A stretch of 64,000 bases of DNA from assembly GCA_028554645.1 (NCBI GenBank), contig JAQOOI010000009.1:124001-188000 (forward strand), in the 5' to 3' direction. The translations under genes and the position numbers were made by a program. The stretch is from Omphalotus guepiniiformis. Taxonomy: Eukaryota > Basidiomycota > Agaricomycetes > Agaricales > Omphalotaceae. The number at the start of each line of letters is the position of its first letter. Positions within the stretch are counted from its first letter, which is position 1. This document shows positions 55,745-64,000 of this stretch, piece by piece. Under the pieces are notes generated by a model. The model was not told where the DNA came from and ran no database searches. It was given only the letters and a program-made list of their open reading frames with translations.

Positions 55745-56334
55745 TGCTAGCCGTTGTGGAACTTTTTTTTTTTACGTTTGCGACGCGTTTTTCATTCAAG
55801 TAATGAGAGTATCTTTTTGATCTCAGAAGCTCTGCTCTGCAGGCGGCTCAATGACCTTGATTTAGCGGTTGTCGATTTTTCATCAGACGCGTTACGTAAT
55901 ACGATAATATTGGCTCCCGGCTTGATTCAAGCCGCAGTCGCAAATCTTTCTCTGCACTATCAACGTTTGCTCAGTGACTGGCACAGTCAAAAACCTGAAG
56001 TTACAGCCAGACATCTTCTTGGTGCCGCTATGACACTACAAGTTTTCTGATTTAGAATGAAGGGTGGACATCAAGCGTAGCCTGCCATCCGGCCTATTGT
56101 GGTGAACAATGCGATTTCAAGAACAATAGAAAGTCGAGTCACAATGAGGTTCAACGAGTGGCCTGGCGTATAAAGTGCCAAGGCGCCAAAGACAAAGAAA
56201 TCAATCACTTGTGCGCATATCCTAGGCTCTAGAGACCCTTTTTGCAGCTTTTGCAGCTTTTTTGCTCATTCAAACCTCCAAACCTCTTACGTGTCCGCTG
56301 TTGCGACCGTCCCCCAAACACAACTATACATCCC
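55745..56334. other. 5' flank of pheromone gene 1
   Basis: Contains the tRNA terminator and presumed pheromone promoter. A frame at 55754-56050 is unsupported. Confidence 0.45.
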
Positions 56335-56538
56335 ATGGATATCTTCACTACCTTTGATATGTCTATCTCAGACCCCGTTACATCCAGTCTCGTGTCCGAC
56401 CTTGCTCTCATCGAACCATCAACGACACTATCAGAGTCATGGTTCTCACCTTCCCCTTCCCCTTCCGAATACCTGCCTCAAGACATGGAGCATTCACTCG
56501 GGTCTACAGCAGAAGGCGGTTACTGCGTTATCGCATAA
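56335..56538 (+). CDS. Mating pheromone precursor 1 (67 aa, CaaX CVIA)
   Basis: MDIFTTFDMSISDPV... ends in GGYCVIA and stop TAA. CVIA is a farnesylation/CaaX motif; in basidiomycete precursors the cysteine is prenylated and carboxymethylated after removal of VIA. A charged EH pair (residues 52-53, in DMEH) matches the known N-terminal processing site type and would release SLGSTAEGGYC. An acidic, Ser/Pro-rich pro-region precedes it. It is convergent with the receptor gene at 57.5-59.1 kb. An upstream in-frame ATG at 56242 exists, but 56335 gives the typical precursor length. Confidence 0.92.
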   Translation: MDIFTTFDMSISDPVTSSLVSDLALIEPSTTLSESWFSPSPSPSEYLPQDMEHSLGSTAEGGYCVIA

Positions 56539-57527
56539 CAGTCCTGATACTTATTTGATACCCCCTGCTGCATTTGCCTAAACGTATGTCGTGCTCCTCT
56601 TGCTCAGCATATCGACCAATGTCTAATTGTTTTTTTTTCGCGTTGTGCTCTAAACTGACGCTAGCGTCTGACATTTGAAGCTATCTTTATTCAATTCGTG
56701 TTTCTCGTGCGCGGTGCGCGGGGCGCAAGCTTGCATATGCGGCCTTTTATCCCTCCAACTTGGCACAGTCCAGTTTATGCTTTGATACTTATTTATGCCC
56801 TTTGGGTTCGGTCCTGGCAGGCGGCTTCGCTGCTCTCGATACCATTTCTCTCCTTTTCAATTCGATATTCTTTTGCGCATGTTCTGTACTTGAGTCGTGT
56901 ATATACTTCGCGTAGTTCACTCTTTGTTGTATCATTTCTCGCTCTACCTTGTACTATGTATGGATACCCACGGTTTTGTGAAGCATTCTTCTCAATCGTC
57001 ATAGGAATGGCAACGCGCACGAATGAGAGACTCGGCAAACGTTTGACAAACGTTCTCGCACACGTATCTCTACTTGAATTTTGTGTGTATTTGGGAACTG
57101 GCCAATCTGTATTGTGTCTGCGTACAAGTTGATGGACGTGTATGTATGCACGACATCACCGAACACATCTTAGGAAACAATAGGAAGAGAACAATGCCAA
57201 CTGACCATTATGGCTCAGTCGGGAAGCCAAAACACAGCTCCTCTCAATCACCCAAAGTACTTGAAACTCTTCTAATAAATATAAATATTAATGCTTTAAA
57301 TACAGTACCACTAGTACGAGGAGGACTCCTAACAAGATTAACCTACGTACTACTACATAGCGATGTCAATAATGGATACAAACATACAAAGAAAAGGAAA
57401 GTGCACACAAAGCCAAGAGTATTTATGCAACAAAAAGAGAAAAGGAAACAATAAGCAGAAGAGTCAATCCGCAGTAATACATAGGCATATATAAGAAAAG
57501 AGAATATTCCCCAACCCGGCCCCGCGT
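56539..57527. other. Intergenic between pheromone 1 and receptor 1
   Basis: About 1 kb of 3' flanks. A plus-strand hydrophobic frame at 56698-57132 has no domain and starts within the pheromone 3' region. Not supported as a gene. Confidence 0.45.
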
Positions 57528-59136
57528 CTACAAAGGACGAAGAGACTGCAAGTAGTACGACTGGTACGTAGGTGCAGGAGGATATGCGACTTCGTTTTCT
57601 AGAGGGGGTGGTTCATCGTTAAGGTCTACAGTGTGAAACGAAGAGCGGGAGGGCTGGTAGCTGTGATACATCGAGCCTGGTGCTGTGATGAGAGGACGAG
57701 TGGATGAGGCGCAAGAAAAGGAGGTGTCCGGAGTGTATGGTGCATTCATATCGACTGGGGATTGGAAAGGAATGAACTTGGGCGTTGTAGCGTTAGTGAG
57801 AGTCTGCTGCGAATCACCAGTGAAGTGAGCGACAACGGGAGGACGAGGAGGAATGGCGTTCATCGCGAGACCTTTAGAACTTGAATGGAGAATCGAGCAT
57901 GAGTAGGTTGAACCAACGTCAAACCAAGGATACACTTACTGAACAGGTGTCTTCCTATATGAAATACCAAGCTTGTTACAAACCCACTGGAACCCCAAAT
58001 CGTAGTTCTTCTTCGCCTCTTCCGCAAACCCAAAGAACGCGAAGAAAACGAAAGAGCAGAACACAGGAAGCCAGTGATTGATTTCAATCGAGACACGCTC
58101 TACGCGATCGCTCTGCCACTCGGACGCTGGTATGAATCGTACCAGGGTAAAGTCGTGAGTGTCAGACCACGAGGAGAAGGGTTCCAAAGCGGTTCTGGTA
58201 GCAACGATGATAGCGAAAACACCAAGAGGGGTGTTACACAACATATCCACGAAGACAAGCAACATTAGACGGAGATAGGGGCTTGCTTTGAGTGAGGAGT
58301 TGGCTGGCTTCATTTGATTGAACTGTATACGCTTGAAATAAAACCTGCGCAAGGTTAAGGCTAATACAGTCCGTACTATGAGCAGATAATTCACAATAAG
58401 GAATGAATTGCTTACCGGAATAAATGAAGGAACAGATGCCGATGAGGATAGGCCACATGAAGAACAGGAAATACGCGGCTAGGGTATTGAAGGTAGCAGG
58501 TATTGAAGGTAGCAGGTTCGCAGCCTACGTTTTCCAAGATATTAAACCGGTTGGGCTGAACAATGACGTCTATGTAGAGGGTCAGAATGACAGAGTAGGA
58601 CGAAATGAAAAGCTACTCACGTAGCACCATGACAAGGACCGGCAGACCAAGAACTATGGCCAGATCGATCATTGCATTGCGTCGTTTCTGGTGGAATGAC
58701 ACGTCAAACGTCGTTCTGGGACAGAAGTGAATCACACTAACCTCGTCCGGAGTTGCTGAGTGCCCTTGAGTAGCAGTGAGACCATACAATTGGCGACTAA
58801 TAGCGAGGGTTGACGCTGGAATCCCAATACTTGCGCCAATGATGATCTGGGCCGCTGTAACGGGGACAGGTCAGAAACTATACGGTACGAAAGCGCTAAC
58901 GAGCAAAACCGAGACGTACAGATATCACACCAAACCGGAGCAACATTATTCACATTCCCGGCCCAAACGAGGGAGTTAATGAATTCAACGAGAGAATACA
59001 CTCCCGTTGATATCATATACGCACATGTTCCTATATTTCCTGCGCGGAAATGCCATGGAAAAGGTATGAAGCTTACTACGAATGCTAAAAACGAAAGTAT
59101 GGGGTAGAGCGGGAAAGTGGGGTCGGTTGAGTGCAT
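57528..59136 (-). CDS. STE3-like pheromone receptor 1
   Basis: ATG at 59136 (MHSTDPTFPLYPILSFLAFV). Seven-TM GPCR spread over several exons: TM1-2 (FPWHFRAGNIGTCAYMIST...FINSLVWAGN), a WCD cysteine in loop 1, intron, IGASIGIPASTLAISRQLY (TM3), RNAMIDLAIVLGLPVLVMVL (TM4), PNRFNILENVGC (loop 2), YFLFFMWPILIGICSFIYS (TM5), YLRLMLLVFVDMLCNTPLG (TM6), HDFTLVRFIPASEW and LPVFCSFVFFAFFGFAEEA (TM7), then a disordered cytosolic tail to stop 57528. All are STE3-family landmarks. It senses prenylated pheromone of a compatible mate. By eye about three in five residues in TM1-2 match receptor 2. Confidence 0.95.
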
Positions 59137-60020
59137 CGTTGAAGGAGCGAGCAAGGGAATGTGTGAGTGTAGGGTAAAACATGCTGAGGGAGACGAGTTT
59201 TTATGTATGAATGACGGTCCACACTGTGAACCTCATCACCTTTACCGAGGATGTTGTACCAAGAGAGGGGTGGCGATTTTGTGGCCCACCCGGACAATAG
59301 AATACTCGGTCGGAGCTAAAGGGAACACAGGAGGATATCCTAAACATGGAGGACAATGGAGGATACGGGTCATGGAATCGATACTTCAAGTGAATTTTCT
59401 GCCAGACATGTTTTGTCAATTCATCGAAATTTGGAACCTTCGACTCAAACGAGGAACTGTAACCATTAGTGCCTCAAGCAACGTTAGCAACTATTAGGAT
59501 GGATTTTGGTCGAACACACACCAAGAGTTGACGGTGATTATTTGCACAACCGCCATGCAAAAGCACCAGTCAAATTTCTGTCTAGCATTTGGTGACAATA
59601 GATTGAACAATAACTGAGTCAACAATGAGTTTTTTGAGTTGGCCGGCCCGCCGATAAGATTACGCAACACAATCGCAAGACGAAGCAAAATAAATTTCCA
59701 AGTTCGAGTTGCAACAAGATATGCATCTATGTATGCGCTTTTTCGTTATAAATACATGTTATAGCTAACGTGATAAGAAGAAATAAATGACAGAGTAAGG
59801 AGCGAAGGCGCTACAATGCGCCTGCATGTAAAGATTAATGCTACACTGGGGTGTGAAATACAAGAGAATGATAAAACGCGAAATCGAAACCAAAACTGTT
59901 AAAACTGCAAGTCAATGATTAGACTAGAATAGTATGTACTTGTCGTGAATAGTCAGTCCAAGCTGACTATGGAGAAGAGGCGTCCGATGTCATGAACATC
60001 ATAGAATAAGGGGAAATAAA
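59137..60020. other. Intergenic between the two receptors
   Basis: Promoter of receptor 1 and 3' flank of receptor 2. I searched for further short CaaX-ending frames and saw none that is convincing. Confidence 0.5.
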
Positions 60021-61949
60021 TCATAGAGCCTCCGAAGACTCTGTGTGGACTGTGACGACAATCCCGTCGGTTGCGGCTTGGGGTCTGGTGACAGGATGGA
60101 TACTAGGAGGAGAGAAGGGACGTTGGTATGCATTCGCAATTAGGTTCTCGAAAGGAGCTGGTGAAGGGACGCGGGTCGATGACGACGGCGACGAGCGCGG
60201 TACATATGCGCCACCCTGAGACTCTAGAGTATGCAGACGTAAATGACGAGCGTCGTTCTCAAGGATAGAAGGAGAGGGGGAGCGAGCATATGCATCAGAG
60301 ATGGATGTATGGTGAGATGGTGTCGAATATACAGAATGACGTGTGTACTCCGTATCAGGTAAAGTCATGAAAGAGTGTGAGGGAGAGGAATGTTCAAAAT
60401 CTGTCACGGACTGTCCATCGTGACGAGATTGTGTGTAAGCAGGAGGACAGGAGGCAGGGGAAGCCGGGGCAGCCATGGTCGACAAATGGGGGTGCTTTTC
60501 GGGGTAAAGACCGAGCTCTACATCGTCGACCTGTGTGGATGACCATGAACTTTCGGGTGATTTTGGAGAGGCGGCGCCACGATGTATCACGTAGACAGGT
60601 AATGAATCACCTGAAGCCGGTGTCTTGGGCGTACTTGGCGTACTTGGCGAAATTGGCTTGAAGCTTGAAAAGATCATAATTCGTCAGAAAAAACGCCTGA
60701 AGGTGAGACGTGGAACGAAACATACCTAGGAATGTGAACCTTGTTGTTACCTTTGGTGGGACTAGCAGGTCGGAAACCAAGAGGCTTAACAGCCCACCAA
60801 AAGGCTTGTCGATAGTGCTTTTGTGCTTCACCGGCGAAACCGAACAAGGCGAAGAACAAAAGTGCGCAGACGACAGGAAGCCAGCGACCCAACTCTGTTG
60901 AAATGCGCCTCGTCTCGTTGCTTCGCCATATGAGGGTTGGTACGAGGTGCACCTGAGCAAAATCAAAGTGGGTGTCTTCCCAAGAAATCCAGGGTGCCAA
61001 AGGAGTATAAGCGGTACCGACATAGATTGTGAAGATGCCGAGTGGGATTGTACACATGACGTCCATGATCGCAAGCAGCATCAAACGGAGGTATCTACTG
61101 AAATTGAGGGCTGGATTGGACGACATGAGTTGATTGAATTGCAGTCTTCGTTTGTAAAAAGAACGCAGGACCATGACTGTGAGAAGAAAAACAATTAGAG
61201 AACTCTCGGTGTATGGGCGATGATGAGAACGTACCTGAGTAGCCTAAAGATACAAGACCAATAACGACTGGCCACATAAAATACAAGAAGTACGCGGGGA
61301 GTGTGTTGTATGTCACAGGGAAACATCCGATGTCTTCAACGATGTCAAAACGGTGAGGCTGAACAACGATATCTGGATGGAATATAGTAAGTCAAAAAGA
61401 GCGCTGTCGTGATATGAACATCGACTACGCACGTAAAATAGTTATTAGAATGGGGAGCCCTAGAGCAATGCCTAAGTCAACAAAGATAGCCTTGCGTTTC
61501 TATTGACACGTCTTGTCAGCAGGATGGATGGAATGCGAAGAACATACGTACATCATCGCGGGACATTGAAACTGTGTTCACAGAGGTGATCTTGTAGAGG
61601 CGGCGGCTGATGCAGAGAGTAGCCGCTGGAATGCCAATCCCCCCAGCAAGTTGAATCTGGGTGGCTAACAACGTTGTCCTGTCAGCTCAAAAGTCCTCTG
61701 CACTCAGATAATCGCAAATGACAACGTACTTAAGTCACACCATCCAGGAGCTGAATTATCGACATTTCCAGTCCAAATCAAAGAGTTGATGAATCCAATA
61801 AGACAAAGAAGAGCAGTCCAAATCATGAAAGCGCAAGTTCCAGAGTTCCAAGCGTGCAGATGCCATGGAAGAGGGATAAGACTGACGATGAACCCTAGAA
61901 AAGCGAGCACTGGGTATAGAGGAAAGGTGGGGTCAAGAGAGCGATGCAT
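60021..61949 (-). CDS. STE3-like pheromone receptor 2
   Basis: ATG at 61949 (MHRSLDPTFPLYPVLAFLGF). Same exon layout as receptor 1: TM1-2 (PLPWHLHAWNSGTCAFMIWT...FINSLIWTGN), GWCD, GGIGIPAATLCISRRLYKI, KAIFVDLGIALGLPILITIL, PHRFDIVEDIGCFPVTYN, AYFLYFMWPVVIGLVSLGYS, YLRLMLLAIMDVMCTIPLG, FDFAQVHLVPTLIW, LPVVCALLFFALFGFAGEA. The long Ser/Pro-rich cytosolic tail (from about 60670 to stop 60021) is longer than that of receptor 1. It is divergent from pheromone gene 2, 766 bp away. A paralog from tandem duplication; whether it is mating-type specific or a conserved non-mating receptor cannot be told here. Confidence 0.95.
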
Positions 61950-62714
61950 AGCTAGAGGTTATGGTAGAAAACGAAGAGACCCGAAAGGATGGGAAGTAAG
62001 AATCGTTTTCTTTTGAAATTGCAAACTCTTTGTCTTGAGGCCATCCTTGATAAGTATTCGAGCACAATGATATGTATGCGAGCACAATGAAAGGGAGGAC
62101 AATGAAAGAAGAAAAGGATGGATTACGTAATAATCGTATTGTCCCAAAGTAGCCGATGATTACGTTATACACTTTGGCCACTTCTTGCATAGCAACTATA
62201 TAGTCTTCCTAAACTCGGTTCCTCTGCTCTCTGCTCTCTATTCGTACCCCGCATGAACACTACAGTTATCCAATATCTCAAAAGACACGGAGTCCACGAT
62301 GTGCGATGGACCTCAAGCATTCTCCTGCTTGATTTCTAGGATCAAAAGCAAGTACACGAACTTGATTAGGAACGTTGAAGTTCCCCGGGAATATTCTACA
62401 GAGGAACTCTTATCGCGGTCTTATCGTGTCTCGCTATGCAAATAATTGTCCAGGAGTATCTTACGTGCCACAACACGTCAAAACTTGAACCGTCCCAAAG
62501 TGGACCTCAATGACTTGAAGAAGACAATGCCAAAGCGCAGACAATAGACACGTTTTCCGAAGTATAAGAGCACAAAGGCCTTTATTGCAAACCCAATACC
62601 TCCGTAGCCAGCTTTGACTCTTGCCCAGCCCACCCATTCGCGCTTCTGCCTACTTACTCGCAATCTTACTCGCAATATCGTCCACTCTCTCGATTAACAC
62701 AAACATCATCAACT
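61950..62714. promoter_or_regulatory. Shared upstream region of receptor 2 and pheromone 2
   Basis: Divergent promoter interval between the two starts. No specific binding site was identified with confidence. Confidence 0.4.
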
Positions 62715-62894
62715 ATGGACGCTTTCTACTCTATTGATCTATCGATACCCAATTTCGAACAGGATGTTGACTCTCTTGATATAGAGTCAATAACCACATC
62801 TCCCGACTCTATTGATTCGGACTATATACCCACCGACATGGAACATGTACAAGTAGGTGCAACGGTCAACGGCGGCTATTGTGTCGTCGCTTGA
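62715..62894 (+). CDS. Mating pheromone precursor 2 (59 aa, CaaX CVVA)
   Basis: ATG 62715 (MDAFYSIDLSIPNFEQDV...), ending NGGYCVVA and TGA 62892-62894. Same plan as precursor 1: acidic pro-region, DMEH with the EH processing pair at residues 43-44, then VQVGATVNGGYC and the CaaX tail. At 59 residues it is short enough to be missed by size-filtered gene finders. The mature peptide differs from pheromone 1 in most positions before GGYC, as expected for a different specificity. It pairs divergently with receptor 2. Confidence 0.92.
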   Translation: MDAFYSIDLSIPNFEQDVDSLDIESITTSPDSIDSDYIPTDMEHVQVGATVNGGYCVVA

Positions 62895-63621
62895 TACCCT
62901 CCCAACTCCACACACTCCGCGTGTTGCTGCTTTTTACGTGAGTCAGAGTCTTCCATCGCTCTCTTAGCGTCCCTCACTGAAGTTCGTTGCCAGTTTAACT
63001 GCGTGACGTAGCATTTATTTCACAGTAACATTATTATCTCTGTTCGCCGCGCAGCGCGCCCATGAAAAAGCAGCAACCGTCCCCTCTGCATTATCCCAAT
63101 CAAAGTCTCGGATATCTGCTGGTGGACTCCGACTTTCCTTGTGGTATACACTCCTTGATACCCTATACCCTTTTCCCCTCATATTTATGTTCCTTTGTAT
63201 CCACTAGTTTCACGTTCTCTGACCGTCCAGTACGGACTTGATCTGTAACATGTATCCTCATGCTACCGCACACCGCACACAACAAATGCAGGTTGCAGAG
63301 TTAAAGCCTCGTTCGATGTCCAAGTTGTCTTGGTTTCAATATTCTCGCGCCGCGTTCAAGCGTCAAAATGACCAAGATATAGCGTTATCACCCAGAGAAG
63401 GTCAACAAGTAATTAAGGAAGTAGTGAGCTGAGCGCCGAGTAGCCAAGAGCGTGGCAGAAGTGCGAAACTCACTGAGCAGGCTGAGGCAAGAGCGAGAAA
63501 CGCCACGTTTTTTCCCGACTGAATGTACCAGGGTTAGGGTTGTATGTGACTTTCCCCGCTCCATTCCGAATCCTTAAGTCCTTCCTCTTCCCACTGTCGT
63601 CCCCAATCGAAATCTTCAATA
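62895..63621. other. Intergenic after pheromone 2
   Basis: 3' flank. A frame at 63238-63432 has no domain or start context. A second CCAGGGTTAGGGTTG motif at 63527-63541 is a short telomere-like chance match. Confidence 0.45.
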
Positions 63622-63999
63622 ATGTCTCTTGTTATACCAAAACCATGGCCACTCTCCGTTGCTCGTACCACAGGAACAGAGAATATCGTCCTTCTGCACA
63701 CCTTACTCGCCGTTTCCACCTTTGACGAAATCTCGAATGCAGACGACTTCGCAGGCGTTGAGAGATACGTGAAGTCTCAAGGAAGGGTAGATGATTCAGG
63801 AAAGACAACTGTTGGGGTTGCATTTTGGGTATACCCGACTGGATTGCACGGTCCGTTTCATGAGACGGACGAGGGTGACATCAGGCATCATGGTGTATTT
63901 TTGACGATCGAGCCTGGGGTTTCAGTTGTGGATGCAGTGCAAAAGGCGAGAGATGGCTTGGTGGACGATTCTATTCGTCATGAGCATGTCGGTGCTTGA
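63622..63999 (+). CDS. Unknown conserved-looking 125-aa protein
   Basis: Uninterrupted frame from ATG 63622 (MSLVIPKPWPLSVARTTG) to TGA 63997-63999. Mixed alpha/beta character (TVGVAFWVYPTGLHGPF, GVFLTIEPGVSVVDAVQK) and no signal peptide or TM. No family is recognised. Codon texture resembles the neighbouring genes, which is the reason for calling it. It could extend beyond the window only if the stop is intronic. Confidence 0.5.
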   Translation: MSLVIPKPWPLSVARTTGTENIVLLHTLLAVSTFDEISNADDFAGVERYVKSQGRVDDSGKTTVGVAFWVYPTGLHGPFHETDEGDIRHHGVFLTIEPGVSVVDAVQKARDGLVDDSIRHEHVGA

Positions 64000-64000
64000 A

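Noticed and set aside
56698..57132. Hydrophobic plus-strand frame after pheromone 1
   Set aside because: Lies in the presumed 3' region of the pheromone transcript, lacks motifs and looks like T-rich chance coding.
63238..63432. Small basic frame after pheromone 2 as a third pheromone
   Set aside because: No C-terminal CaaX motif and no acidic pro-region.

Overview
The window reads as nuclear DNA of a mushroom-forming basidiomycete (Agaricomycetes; species not determinable from the sequence). The evidence is intron-dense genes with about 50-65 bp GT-AG introns, a CaaX pheromone/STE3 receptor cluster, an F-box family typical of agarics, a KDZ-type DNA transposon, and a chromodomain Gypsy retrotransposon rich in CCGGAG.

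Layout. 0-6.4 kb: 3' part of an RBR ubiquitin ligase, two tandem paralogs of a membrane-anchored basidiomycete protein, and a secreted GH30 glycosidase. 7.1-30.8 kb: a seven-transmembrane protein gene split by a 21.9-kb mobile element (7439-29355). The element has 6-bp inverted ends (ACACAG...CTGTGT), a 3-bp ACT duplication and subterminal repeat clusters. It carries an intact KDZ transposase plus at least four passenger genes. One passenger gene is itself split by a nearly pristine 8.5-kb Gypsy chromovirus (18050-26524; 5-bp CATAC duplication; LTRs differing at one base by eye). That Gypsy carries an antisense, spliced gene for a Zn2Cys6-like nuclear protein. A 544-bp TA-flanked MITE sits 45 bp outside the big element, in the same host exon.

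31.5-54.5 kb is mostly host genes: a kinase-like protein, a single-pass membrane protein, CNOT11 (CCR4-NOT), the PAK kinase CLA4, a tandem thioredoxin duplication whose first copy has a degraded active site, an F-box protein, a gene made of three tandem PH-CRIB modules without a kinase, an unknown membrane protein and a GT61 glycosyltransferase. 55.4-55.8 kb holds two intron-containing tRNA-Pro genes. 56.3-62.9 kb is a pheromone/receptor (B-type) mating locus: two CaaX pheromone precursors and two STE3-like receptors. A short unknown gene closes the window.

How genes fit together. The pheromones are ligands for STE3-type GPCRs. CLA4 and the PH-CRIB protein belong to the Cdc42/Rac effector class, so small-GTPase signalling genes lie next to the mating receptors. 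The KDZ element, its cargo and the nested Gypsy form a layered record: host gene, then KDZ insertion, then Gypsy insertion into cargo. All exon structures are read by eye, without transcript data or database searches.
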